Origin: Massilia sp. R2A-15
GTDB taxonomy: Bacteria > Pseudomonadota > Gammaproteobacteria > Burkholderiales > Burkholderiaceae_D
Assembly: GCF_030704305.1 (NCBI RefSeq)
Contig: NZ_CP131935.1
Span: 248,001-312,000, forward strand
Direction: 5' to 3'
Length of the DNA stretch: 64,000 nt
The notes under the pieces were generated by a model. It was not told the DNA's origin. It searched no databases and was given only the letters and a program-made list of their open reading frames with translations. How positions within the stretch are numbered: the stretch's first letter is position 1; the number at the start of each line of letters is the position of its first letter. Below are positions 54,575 to 62,266 of this stretch, one piece after another. Both the position numbers and the translations under genes were made by a program.

Positions 54575-55045
54575 TCATGCGCCGCCGGCGTAGCCGTTCT
54601 GGCGCCACGCCTCGTACACCACGACGGCCACCGTGTTCGACAGGTTCAGGCTGCGGTTGTCGGGGCGCATCGGCAGGCGGATGCGCTGGGCCGGGGGGAA
54701 CGATTCGCGCAGCTCGGGCGCCAGGCCGCGCGTCTCGGCGCCGAACACGAACACGTCGCCCGGCTGGAAGTGCGCGCTGGCGAACGGCGACGAGCCGTGC
54801 GTGGTCAGGGCGAACATGCGCGCCGGGTCGGGCTGGGTGTCGGCGATGAACGCGTCCCAGTTCCTGTGCACCTTCATGGTCGCGTAATCGTGGTAATCGA
54901 GGCCGGCGCGCTTCATCTTGGCGTCGTCGAGCGGAAAGCCGAGCGGCTCGATCAGGTGCAGCTGGGCGCCGGTGTTGGCGCACAGGCGGATGATGTTGCC
55001 GGTATTCGGCGGGATCTCGGGTTCGACCAGGACGACATGGAACAA
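54575..55045 (-). CDS. trmL: tRNA (cytidine(34)-2'-O)-methyltransferase TrmL (TTG start)
   Basis: A SPOUT methyltransferase that modifies the wobble base of leucine tRNAs. The 156-residue protein matches TrmL length (157 in E. coli). It has EPEIPPNTGNIIRLCANTG, cited by core PPNTGNIIRLCANTG, and the knot motifs FGAETRGL and LNLSNTVAVVVYE. No ATG sits at the family start. A TTG at 55045 preceded by AGAAGGAG at 55053-55060 with 7-nt spacing gives MFHVVLVEPEIPP, which matches the family. The longer frame is rejected. Confidence 0.93.
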   Translation of the reverse strand: MFHVVLVEPEIPPNTGNIIRLCANTGAQLHLIEPLGFPLDDAKMKRAGLDYHDYATMKVHRNWDAFIADTQPDPARMFALTTHGSSPFASAHFQPGDVFVFGAETRGLAPELRESFPPAQRIRLPMRPDNRSLNLSNTVAVVVYEAWRQNGYAGGA

Positions 55046-55052
55046 GTGACTT

Positions 55053-55060
55053 CTCCTTCT
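55053..55060 (-). promoter_or_regulatory. Ribosome binding site that fixes the trmL TTG start
   Basis: AGAAGGAG on the minus strand, 7 nt before TTG 55045. It decides against the upstream in-frame start at 55084. Confidence 0.8.
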
Positions 55061-55092
55061 AATATTTAATGGCTGCAGTGCCAATTAGCATG

Positions 55093-55121
55093 GGGGTCTG
55101 GTCCCACGGACCTGACCCCAT
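55093..55121 (+). repeat. Family-1 repeat, orientation A
   Basis: GGGGTCTGGTCC, CAC, GGACCTGACCCCAT, with a changed centre. It pairs with the B copy 34 nt downstream in the gap between trmL and comF. Confidence 0.9.
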
Positions 55122-55155
55122 TGTGATTTCGCCCGGTGTCGCCGAGATGCTCAAC

Positions 55156-55184
55156 ATGGGGTCAGGTCCGCGGGACCAGACCCC
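55156..55184 (-). repeat. Family-1 repeat, orientation B, touching the comF stop
   Basis: ATGGGGTCAGGTCC, GCG, GGACCAGACCCC. Its last base is the last base of the comF TAG stop codon (55184-55186). Confidence 0.9.
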
Positions 55185-55912
55185 TAACGTGGCGGGGTGC
55201 GCGCGAACACGAAGTTGGTGACCCGCGCGGCGCCGTTGCGCTTGAACGTGGCGGCCAGTTCGTGCAGCGTGTGGCCGCTCGTCATGACGTCGTCGACCAC
55301 GCCGATGTGCTGCCCGCGCACCATCGCCAGCGCGTCGGGCGCGACGATGAAGGCGTGGCGGATGTTCTTGCCGCGCTGGTCCGGCGCCACGCCCGACTGC
55401 GCCTCGGTGTCGCGCGCGCGGACCGCCAGCCGCGGCGCCAGCGGCACCCCGAGCGATTTGGCCAGCGGCCGCGCCATCTCGAGCGCCTGGTTGAAGCCGC
55501 GTTCGGCCAGCCGCCGGCGTCCCAGCGGCACCGGGCACAGCACATTCGGCAGGACCAGGCCGCCGCTGTCGATCACCGCGTCGCGCAGCACCCGGGCGAA
55601 CCAGGGCGCCAGCGCGAGCTTGCCGCCGAACTTCAGTTGCAGCACCAGCTGGTCGAGCGGCGCCAGGTAGTCGGCGCCGGCCAGGGTGGCGTCGTACGCC
55701 GGCCGCCGCTGCAGGCAGGCCGCGCATTCGCGCCCCGCGTCCGCGGCGCCGGCCGGGTTGGCGCAGCGCGGGCAGCGCGGCGAACGCGTGACGAACTGCG
55801 CATGGCAGGGCGGACAGACCGCGCCTTCGCAGCGCCCGCCGCACAGCGCGCAGGACGAGGGCAGCAGCGCGTGCGCCATCGTGTGCAGCCAGCGGCGCGG
55901 GCTTGTCGGCAT
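55184..55912 (-). CDS. comF: ComF family phosphoribosyltransferase-like protein
   Basis: The 242-residue protein has an N-terminal Cys cluster (CALCGGRCEG, CPPCH, CPRCANP, CAACL) that likely forms two zinc sites, then a PRTase-type domain with VVDDVMTSGHTL. ComF proteins act in natural DNA uptake, or in E. coli as GntX. Start ATG 55912 was chosen over upstream in-frame starts at 55945 and 55960; the true start is not certain. It is divergent from bioC. Confidence 0.85.
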   Translation of the reverse strand: MPTSPRRWLHTMAHALLPSSCALCGGRCEGAVCPPCHAQFVTRSPRCPRCANPAGAADAGRECAACLQRRPAYDATLAGADYLAPLDQLVLQLKFGGKLALAPWFARVLRDAVIDSGGLVLPNVLCPVPLGRRRLAERGFNQALEMARPLAKSLGVPLAPRLAVRARDTEAQSGVAPDQRGKNIRHAFIVAPDALAMVRGQHIGVVDDVMTSGHTLHELAATFKRNGAARVTNFVFARTPPR

Positions 55913-55984
55913 CGGACGGTCCTGGAACGAAAATGGAACAACCATGTACACTGCCGCCATTATCTCATTTCACCGCACGACGCC

Positions 55985-56884
55985 ATGGTTTCCCCCCAAT
56001 CCTCCTCCAAAATGAGCGCGCCGATCGAGCTGTCGCGGGTGCGCCGCCTGTTCGCCCGCCCGGCGCGCGTCGCCCCGTCCGACTTCCTGCGCCGCGAGAT
56101 CGCCAGCCGCATGCACGACCGCCTGGAACTGGTGAAGATCGCGCCCCAGCGCGTGCTCGACGCCGGCTGCGGGGCCGGCGCCGACTTGGCCGTGCTGCAG
56201 AAGGACTATCCGGCGGCCCAGGTGATCGGCGTCGATGCGGCGCCCGCCATGCTGGCCGATGCGCCGGTATCGGCGGCGAAAGGCTTGCTAAGCCGCCTGC
56301 TGCCGGCCAAGGCTGGCGTGGACGTGCTGGCCGGCGACTTCGGCGATCTGCCGTTCGGCCCGAACTCGCTCGACCTGGTGTGGTCGAACCTGGCGCTGCA
56401 CTGGCACCCGCAGCCGGACCGCGTGTTCGCCGAATGGCGCCGGGTGCTGCGCGTCGAGGGCCTGCTGATGTTTTCCAACTTCGGCCCGGACACCCTGCGC
56501 GAGCTGCGCGCCGCGTTCGCCGAGGTGGACGAGCACCCGCACGTGCTGCCGTTCGTGGACATGCACGACTTCGGCGACCAGCTGGTCGAAGCCGGCTTCT
56601 CGACGCCGGTGATGGACATGGAAGTGATCACCGTGACCTACGACACCACGGCGGCGCTGCTGGCCGACGTGCGCGCCCTGGGCGGCAATCCGCTGGCTAC
56701 CCGTTCGCGCGGGCTGCTCGGCAGGGCAGCGCGGGCCCGGCTGGAGCAGGCGCTGGAACGCGGCCGCCGGCCCGACGGCAAGCTGGCGCTGAGCTTCGAA
56801 GTGATCTACGGCCACGCGTTCCGGCCGGCGCCGCGGGTCACCGCCGCAGGAGAGGCGATCGTGCGTTTCCAGCCCCGCCGCTAG
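55985..56884 (+). CDS. bioC: Malonyl-ACP O-methyltransferase BioC-like
   Basis: A class I SAM-dependent methyltransferase of 299 residues. The SAM loop is RVLDAGCGAGADL and the BioC-type LVWSNLALHWHPQPD is present, with FSNFGPDTLRELR further on. BioC methylates malonyl-ACP to start pimelate synthesis for biotin. The gene has no adjacent bio genes, so the role is by family, not context. An internal ATG at 56012 is an alternative start (MSAPIELSRVRR). Confidence 0.8.
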   Translation: MVSPQSSSKMSAPIELSRVRRLFARPARVAPSDFLRREIASRMHDRLELVKIAPQRVLDAGCGAGADLAVLQKDYPAAQVIGVDAAPAMLADAPVSAAKGLLSRLLPAKAGVDVLAGDFGDLPFGPNSLDLVWSNLALHWHPQPDRVFAEWRRVLRVEGLLMFSNFGPDTLRELRAAFAEVDEHPHVLPFVDMHDFGDQLVEAGFSTPVMDMEVITVTYDTTAALLADVRALGGNPLATRSRGLLGRAARARLEQALERGRRPDGKLALSFEVIYGHAFRPAPRVTAAGEAIVRFQPRR

Positions 56885-57191
56885 ATGAAGTAAAGGAAAC
56901 CTTTTTTCTTGATGGTATTGCTACTCCCTGAGTATAATCAACGACTAATTTTGCCGGCTCCGCCATGAATGCTTAAAAAACAAGCAGTTATGGCGTCAAC
57001 ATGCATGTGTGGCCGGCAGCCGCAATAGCAAGTGTCGTCGTTCATCGGTGTGCTTTGCTCACTCGTGGTCGATGTCAGTGGTTCCCGCAGTCAGGGAGCC
57101 TTTTTGCGCGACGGTATGGGAATGCGGCGATCCGTGTTTTGGCTCGCTGACGATAAAAATTATTTTTTATTCTTGGGTGGTTGGGGAAAAC
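56885..57191 (+). other. 307-nt region upstream of the cytochrome oxidase operon
   Basis: No gene is recognised between bioC and coxB. It holds one promoter candidate (56909-56938) and otherwise a long leader of about 245 nt. An in-frame upstream extension of coxB is open from 57009 but is not family-like. No family-1 or family-2 repeat is present. Confidence 0.45.
56909..56938 (+). promoter_or_regulatory. Candidate sigma-70 promoter of the oxidase operon
   Basis: TTGATG (56909-56914) is separated by 18 nt from a perfect TATAAT (56933-56938). It is the best-matching promoter upstream of coxB. Confidence 0.5.
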
Positions 57192-58376
57192 ATGACATAT
57201 GCAAAGCGACTTCAAGCCTTGATGCTCGGGTTGGCAATCTCTGCCAGCGTCCCGGCGATGGCCGGGCCCGAAGTGACAGGACGTCCGGTGGAATACCAGT
57301 TGAACCTGCAGCCTCCCGTGACGCGCATCGCGGAAGAGATCTACTCGCTGCACACCGGACTGATGATCGTCTGCGTCGCCATCTTCATCGCCGTGTTCGG
57401 CGTCATGTTCTACTCGGTGTTCAAGCACCGCCGCTCGCTGGGCCACAAGCCTGCCACCTTCCACGAATCGACCGCCGTCGAAATCGCCTGGACCATCGTG
57501 CCGTTCCTGATCGTCATCGGAATGGCGCTGCCGGCCACCAGGACCGTGGTGGCGATGAAGGATACCTCGGGCGCCGACCTGACCATCAAGGCCACCGGCA
57601 TGCAGTGGAAATGGGGCTACGACTACCTGAAGGGCGAAGGCGAGGGCATCTCCTTCCTGTCGAGCCTGTCCACGCCGCGCTCGCAAGTCGGCTCGCCAGG
57701 CGTCGAGCCGACCATGGCGCGCACCGAGAACTACCTGCTGGAAGTCGATAACGAAGTCGTCGTGCCGGTCAACAAGAAGGTCCGCATCGTGCTGACCGCC
57801 AACGACGTGATCCACGCCTGGATGATTCCGGCGTTCGGCGTCAAGCAGGACGCCATTCCCGGCTTCGTGCGCGATACTTGGTTCAAGTCCGAGAAAATCG
57901 GCACCTTCCGCGGTCAATGCGCGGAATTGTGCGGCAAGGAGCACGCCTTCATGCCGATCGTCGTGAAAGTCGTGTCCGAAGCCGACTACTCGGCCTGGGT
58001 CGCCGGCAAGAAGAAGGAAATGGCGGCGTTGGCCGACGATCCATCGAAAGTGTGGACGATCGACGAACTGAAGACCAAGGGCGAGAAGGTCTACGCGACC
58101 AACTGCGTGGTCTGCCACCAGGCCAACGGCAAGGGCGTCCCGAACGCGTTTGCGGCCCTCGATGGTTCGCCGGTGGTCAATGGTCCGAAAGCTGACCAGG
58201 TCCACGTCCTGCTGAACGGCAAGAAGAGCGGCAAGTTCCCGTCGGAGATGCCGGCCTGGAAGCAGCTGTCGGACTCGGATATCGCCGCGGTGATCACCTA
58301 CACCCGCAACAACTGGTCGAACAAGGCCGCGGAAAACATCGTTCAACCAGCCGAAGTCCTGGCTGCACGCAAGTAA
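57192..58376 (+). CDS. coxB: Cytochrome c oxidase subunit II with C-terminal cytochrome c domain
   Basis: Subunit II carries the CuA centre. The 394-residue precursor has a signal sequence (about 1-25, ending AMAG), two membrane helices, and a periplasmic CuA domain with CAELCGKEHAFM near 243-254. A fused C-terminal cytochrome c domain follows, with the haem motif CVVCH near 306-310 and an axial Met in the PSEMPAW region. The fused form is typical of many beta- and some alphaproteobacteria. It starts at ATG 57192 with TGGGGAAA upstream and precedes ctaD by 13 nt. Confidence 0.95.
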   Translation: MTYAKRLQALMLGLAISASVPAMAGPEVTGRPVEYQLNLQPPVTRIAEEIYSLHTGLMIVCVAIFIAVFGVMFYSVFKHRRSLGHKPATFHESTAVEIAWTIVPFLIVIGMALPATRTVVAMKDTSGADLTIKATGMQWKWGYDYLKGEGEGISFLSSLSTPRSQVGSPGVEPTMARTENYLLEVDNEVVVPVNKKVRIVLTANDVIHAWMIPAFGVKQDAIPGFVRDTWFKSEKIGTFRGQCAELCGKEHAFMPIVVKVVSEADYSAWVAGKKKEMAALADDPSKVWTIDELKTKGEKVYATNCVVCHQANGKGVPNAFAALDGSPVVNGPKADQVHVLLNGKKSGKFPSEMPAWKQLSDSDIAAVITYTRNNWSNKAAENIVQPAEVLAARK

Positions 58377-58389
58377 TCGGGAGTAGAAG

Positions 58390-59991
58390 ATGACCACAAG
58401 CACCACCATCGATCACGCACACGACCACGCGCACGGCCACGACGACCACGGCGCCCCGCACGGCATCGGCCGCTGGCTGTTCGCCACCAACCACAAGGAC
58501 ATCGGCACGCTGTACCTGTGGTTCTCGCTGACCATGCTGATGTCCGGCGGCGTGCTGGCACTGATGATCCGCTCGGAACTGTTCCGTCCCGGCCTGCAGT
58601 TCTTCCAGCCTGAATTCTTCAACCAGCTCACCACCATGCACGGCATCGTGATGGTGTTCGGCGCGATCATGCCGGCGTTCGTCGGCTTCGCCAACTGGAT
58701 GATCCCGCTGCAGGTGGGCGCCTCCGACATGGCGTTCGCGCGCATGAACAACTTCTCGTTCTGGCTGCTGCCGCCGGCCGCGATCCTGCTGGCGACCTCG
58801 TTCTTCGTGCCGGGCGGCGCCACCGCCGCCGGCTGGACGCTGTACGCGCCGCTGTCGACCCAGATGGGCCCGGGCATGGACATGGCGATCTTCGCGCTGC
58901 ACATCATGGGCGCCTCGTCGATCATGGGCTCGATCAACATCATCGTCACCATCCTCAACATGCGCGCTCCCGGCATGACGCTGATGAAGATGCCGATGTT
59001 CTGCTGGACTTGGCTGATCACCGCCTACCTGCTGATCGCCGTGATGCCTGTTCTGGCCGGCGCGATCACCATGACGCTGACCGACCGCCACTTCGGCACT
59101 TCGTTCTTCAACGCCGCCGGCGGCGGCGACCCGGTCATGTACCAGCACATTTTCTGGTTCTTCGGCCATCCCGAGGTCTACATCATGATTCTGCCGGCAT
59201 TCGGCATCGTCTCGCAGATCCTGCCGGCGTTCGCCCGCAAGCCGCTGTTCGGCTACGCCTCGATGGTGTACGCGACCGCCTCGATCGCGATCCTGTCGTT
59301 CATCGTCTGGGCCCACCACATGTTCACCACCGGCATGCCGGTGACGTCGCAGCTGTTCTTCATGTACGCAACGATGCTCATCGCGGTGCCAACGGGCGTT
59401 AAAGTGTTCAACTGGGTCGCCACGATGTGGAAAGGCTCGATGACCTTCGAGACCCCGATGCTGTTCGCCGTCGGCTTCATCTTCGTGTTCACCATGGGCG
59501 GCTTCACCGGCCTGATCCTGGCCGTGACCCCGATCGACATCCAGCTGCAGGACACCTACTACGTGGTGGCGCACTTCCACTACGTGCTGGTGGCGGGCTC
59601 CCTGTTCGCGCTGTTCGCCGGCTTCTACTACTGGTCGCCGAAATGGACCGGCCACATGTACAACGAAACGAGCGGCAAGATCCACTTCTGGAACTCGCTG
59701 ATCTGGTTCAACGTGACCTTCTTCCCGATGCACTTCCTGGGCCTGGCCGGCATGCCGCGCCGCTACGCCGACTATCCGGCGCAGTTCGTCGACTTCAACA
59801 TGGTGGCCACCATCGGCGCCTTCGGCTTCGGCCTGTCGCAGGTGTATTTCCTGTTCTTCGTGGTGATCCCGACCATCCGCGGTGGCGCCAAGGCGCCGGC
59901 CAAGCCATGGGATGGCGCCGAAGGCCTGGAGTGGACCGTGCCGAGCCCGGCGCCGTTCCACACCTTCGAAACGCCGCCGCTGGTCAAATAA
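58390..59991 (+). CDS. ctaD: Cytochrome c oxidase subunit I
   Basis: The catalytic subunit of 533 residues with about 12 helices. CuB and haem ligands lie in [16 protein letters not shown] and VAHFHYVLV. The N-terminus is a short His/Asp-rich stretch ([17 protein letters not shown], about 12-28), found in related bacteria; it could bind metal near the assembly site. It follows coxB and precedes a 35-residue gene. Confidence 0.96.
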   Translation: MTTSTTIDHAHDHAHGHDDHGAPHGIGRWLFATNHKDIGTLYLWFSLTMLMSGGVLALMIRSELFRPGLQFFQPEFFNQLTTMHGIVMVFGAIMPAFVGFANWMIPLQVGASDMAFARMNNFSFWLLPPAAILLATSFFVPGGATAAGWTLYAPLSTQMGPGMDMAIFALHIMGASSIMGSINIIVTILNMRAPGMTLMKMPMFCWTWLITAYLLIAVMPVLAGAITMTLTDRHFGTSFFNAAGGGDPVMYQHIFWFFGHPEVYIMILPAFGIVSQILPAFARKPLFGYASMVYATASIAILSFIVWAHHMFTTGMPVTSQLFFMYATMLIAVPTGVKVFNWVATMWKGSMTFETPMLFAVGFIFVFTMGGFTGLILAVTPIDIQLQDTYYVVAHFHYVLVAGSLFALFAGFYYWSPKWTGHMYNETSGKIHFWNSLIWFNVTFFPMHFLGLAGMPRRYADYPAQFVDFNMVATIGAFGFGLSQVYFLFFVVIPTIRGGAKAPAKPWDGAEGLEWTVPSPAPFHTFETPPLVK

Positions 59992-60017
59992 TTAGTTGAG
60001 TAGTCAAGTATATTGCG

Positions 60018-60125
60018 ATGAATGAGCCGAAGAAAAAGAGCAACGCGAAACTGGGCCTGATCCTTGCCGGGGTCGCGCTGTTCTTCTTCGCGATGGTTTT
60101 CGTCAAGCGCATCTGGCTGAGCTGA
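60018..60125 (+). CDS. Tiny single-helix membrane protein in the oxidase operon
   Basis: A 35-residue product, MNEPKKKSNAKLG followed by LILAGVALFFFAMVFVKRIW, has a basic N-terminus and one membrane helix. It lies 26 nt after ctaD and 1 nt before ctaG, as in related bacteria where it is called a cytochrome oxidase small assembly protein. It is easy to miss by gene length. An assembly role is inferred from position. Confidence 0.8.
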   Translation: MNEPKKKSNAKLGLILAGVALFFFAMVFVKRIWLS

Positions 60126-60126
60126 G

Positions 60127-60681
60127 ATGGCGACCGAACCGAGCGGGCGCCTGCGCCTGAACCGGGCCATGCTCGGCAAGCTGGTGGTGGTGGCGGTCGT
60201 GATGTTCGGCTTCGGCTATGCGCTGGTGCCGGTGTACAAGCAGATGTGCGAACTGCTCGGCATCAACGTGCTGACGCAGAAGGATGGTACCGTGGCGCGG
60301 CCGGCCAATACCCAGGTCGACAAGAGCCGCACCGTCACGGTCGAGCTGGACGGCAATGCGCAGGGACCGTGGCGGTTTCGCCCGACCACCCGCAGCATCG
60401 ACGTCCACCCGGGCGAGCTGGCCACGGTGATGTACGAAGTAGTGAACACGCAGGACCGCACGGTGCAGGCGCAGGCGATACCGAGTTACGCGCCGCAGTC
60501 GGCGACGCCGCACTTCAAGAAGGTCGAGTGCTTCTGCTTCAAGCAGCAGACACTGGGCCCGCACGAAGCGCGCCAGATGCCGGTGGTGTTCTTCATCGAC
60601 CCGGCGCTGCCGCGGGAAGTGAAGACGATCACCTTGTCGTACACGTTTTTTGAAGTGGCCGGCGCCGTTGCGGCGAAGTAG
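60127..60681 (+). CDS. ctaG: Cytochrome c oxidase assembly protein CtaG (Cox11)
   Basis: It delivers copper to the CuB site of subunit I. The 184-residue protein has one N-terminal membrane helix (LGKLVVVAVVMFGFGYALVP), the membrane-proximal YKQMCELLG and the copper-binding CFCF motif in VECFCFKQQ. The start is 1 nt after the small protein stop. The DUF2970 gene follows 8 nt downstream. Confidence 0.95.
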   Translation: MATEPSGRLRLNRAMLGKLVVVAVVMFGFGYALVPVYKQMCELLGINVLTQKDGTVARPANTQVDKSRTVTVELDGNAQGPWRFRPTTRSIDVHPGELATVMYEVVNTQDRTVQAQAIPSYAPQSATPHFKKVECFCFKQQTLGPHEARQMPVVFFIDPALPREVKTITLSYTFFEVAGAVAAK

Positions 60682-60689
60682 GGGCCCTG

Positions 60690-60905
60690 ATGGATGAATT
60701 GAAGAAGGCAGCCGGACGCAAGGCGTCGTTCGGCGCCACGATGAAAGCGGTGTTCTGGTCATTTTTCGGAATCCGCAAGCGCAGCGATTACGAGCACGAT
60801 TCGGCCAACCTGAATCCGGTGCACCTGATCATTGCCGCGCTGCTCGGAGTGGCGCTGTTCATCGGCGTGCTGGTGGTAGTGGTAAAGATTGCGGTAGCGA
60901 AGTAA
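60690..60905 (+). CDS. DUF2970 family small membrane protein
   Basis: The 71-residue protein begins MDELKKAAGRKASFGATMKAV, cited by its core RKASFGATMKAVFWSFFGIR, followed by KRSDYEHDSANLNPVHLII and a C-terminal helix (LLGVALFIGVLVVVVKIAV). This is the DUF2970 pattern, found in oxidase clusters of betaproteobacteria. Function is unknown. Confidence 0.88.
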   Translation: MDELKKAAGRKASFGATMKAVFWSFFGIRKRSDYEHDSANLNPVHLIIAALLGVALFIGVLVVVVKIAVAK

Positions 60906-60907
60906 AA

Positions 60908-60950
60908 CCGGGGTCAGACCAAGTGGTCAGACCAGCTGGTCTGACCCCGG
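60908..60950. repeat. Separate palindrome (variant of the GGGGTC...GACCCC theme)
   Basis: CCGGGGTCAGACCA and TGGTCTGACCCCGG are perfect 14-bp arms around a 15-nt loop containing GTGGTCAGACCAGC. It shares GGGGTCAG/CTGACCCC with family 1 but not the GGTCC core. It lies inside the oxidase operon between two same-direction genes. Confidence 0.8.
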
Positions 60951-60995
60951 CATCAAGAAATTCAACGAATAAGAAGCTTGATTTAGGAGATGAAG

Positions 60996-61853
60996 ATGAG
61001 TGCACCAAACGCCGCGCCATATTATTACGTGCCGGGTCCTTCCAAGTGGCCGCTGTTTGCCGGCATGTCGATGCTGGCCACGATGGCCGGCGCGGCCGGC
61101 TGGGTCAACGGCGCCAGCTGGGGTCCGATGCTCAACCTCGCCGGCATCCTGTCCACGCTGATCGTGCTGTACTTCTGGTTCGGCGACGCCATCGGCGAAT
61201 CCGAGTCGGGCAAGTACAACGCCCGCATCGACTCGTCGTTCCGCTGGTCGATGAGCTGGTTCATCTTTTCCGAGGTGATGTTCTTCGGCGCCTTCTTCGG
61301 CGCGCTGTTCTACGCCCGCTCGATCACCCTGCCATGGCTGGGCGACCTCGATCACAAGATGATCTGGCCAGACTTCGCCGCGCACTGGGGCGGCACCGGT
61401 CCCGCCGGCACCATCGAGCCGTTCTCGACCATGGGCCCGTTCCCGATCCCGACCATCAACACCGCGCTGCTGCTGACCTCGGGCGTGACGCTGACGATCT
61501 CGCACCACGCCCTGCGCGCCGGCCACCGCGCCAAGACCGCGTTCTGGCTGTTCGCCACGATCCTGCTGGGCGCGACCTTCATGGGCTTCCAGGCCTACGA
61601 ATACATGCACGCCTACAGCGAGTTGAACCTGAAGCTGACCTCGGGCATCTACGGCTCGACCTTCTTCATGCTGACCGGCTTCCACGGCTTCCACGTGACG
61701 ATCGGCGCGATCATGCTGTCGGTGATGCTGTACCGCGTGCTGAAGGGGCACTTCACGCCGGAGCACCACTTCGGTTTCGAAGGCGCTGCCTGGTACTGGC
61801 ACTTCGTCGACGTCGTCTGGCTGGGCCTGTACGTCGTCGTCTACTGGATGTAA
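60996..61853 (+). CDS. ctaE: Cytochrome c oxidase subunit III
   Basis: The 285-residue protein has seven membrane helices with the subunit III pattern: FSEVMFFGAFFGALFYAR, TSGVTLTISHHALRAG, and the C-terminal GFHGFHVTIGAIML and WHFVDVVWLGLYVVVYW. An AGGAG site at 60985-60989 is 6 nt before ATG 60996. A second ATG at 60990 abuts the site and is less likely. An intrinsic terminator lies about 30 nt after the stop. Confidence 0.95.
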   Translation: MSAPNAAPYYYVPGPSKWPLFAGMSMLATMAGAAGWVNGASWGPMLNLAGILSTLIVLYFWFGDAIGESESGKYNARIDSSFRWSMSWFIFSEVMFFGAFFGALFYARSITLPWLGDLDHKMIWPDFAAHWGGTGPAGTIEPFSTMGPFPIPTINTALLLTSGVTLTISHHALRAGHRAKTAFWLFATILLGATFMGFQAYEYMHAYSELNLKLTSGIYGSTFFMLTGFHGFHVTIGAIMLSVMLYRVLKGHFTPEHHFGFEGAAWYWHFVDVVWLGLYVVVYWM

Positions 61854-61883
61854 TGGCTGGGCGGCCGGCGTGCCGCCCGCATG

Positions 61884-61925
61884 AAAAAGCCGCACGCGGG
61901 ATCGGATCCCCGTGCGGCTTTTTTC
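61884..61925 (+). terminator. Rho-independent terminator after ctaE
   Basis: AAAAGCCGCAC pairs with GTGCGGCTTTT, an 11-bp stem, with an inner GGGATC/GATCCC extension, then a T run. It ends the coxB-ctaE transcript. Confidence 0.92.
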
Positions 61926-61937
61926 TGAAATGAGGGT

Positions 61938-62027
61938 TGTCGTACCTGCGAAGGCAGGTACCCATGCTGAGCAAGCAGTAGTCGGGAAGCGTATTCAGTA
62001 TAGGTACCTGCCTTCGCAGGTACGACA
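61938..62027. repeat. Family-2 inverted repeat, copy 3
   Basis: Left arm TGTCGTACCTGCGAAGGCAG then GTACCCATGCTGA. Right arm TTCAGTATAGGTACCTGCC then TTCGCAGGTACGACA. It lies between convergent ctaE (after its terminator) and the DUF2909 gene (2 nt away). Confidence 0.92.
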
Positions 62028-62029
62028 CG

Positions 62030-62233
62030 CTAGTAGCGCAGGCCGGTCGGTGCGATCCAGCCCATCTTGTAGGCGCCGAGCAGCAGCAGGAACAGGGTGA
62101 TCGACAGGCCCACGCGCATCGCCAGCGCCTGCACCGTGCGGTTGCTCTTGCCCTTGTCGCGCATCAGGAAGAACAAGGCCACGCCCAGGCTGCTCAGGAT
62201 CAGGACGAAGGCGATGGCGACGATGATTTTCAT
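62030..62233 (-). CDS. DUF2909 twin-transmembrane protein
   Basis: The 67-residue protein has two hydrophobic helices, IIVAIAFVLILSSLGVALFF and AMRVGLSITLFLLLLGAYK, joined by a short basic loop (MRDKGKSNRTVQ). This is the DUF2909 pattern, often found near oxidase genes. It is divergent from the SURF1 gene with 33 nt between the start codons. Function is unknown. Confidence 0.85.
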   Translation of the reverse strand: MKIIVAIAFVLILSSLGVALFFLMRDKGKSNRTVQALAMRVGLSITLFLLLLGAYKMGWIAPTGLRY

Positions 62234-62266
62234 GGGCGGAAGAAGTTTGGCAAAGGAATCATTGTA

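Noticed and set aside
58294..59961. A long open frame opposite ctaD rich in Gln, His and Arg
   Set aside because: It is a codon-bias shadow of a conserved oxidase gene.
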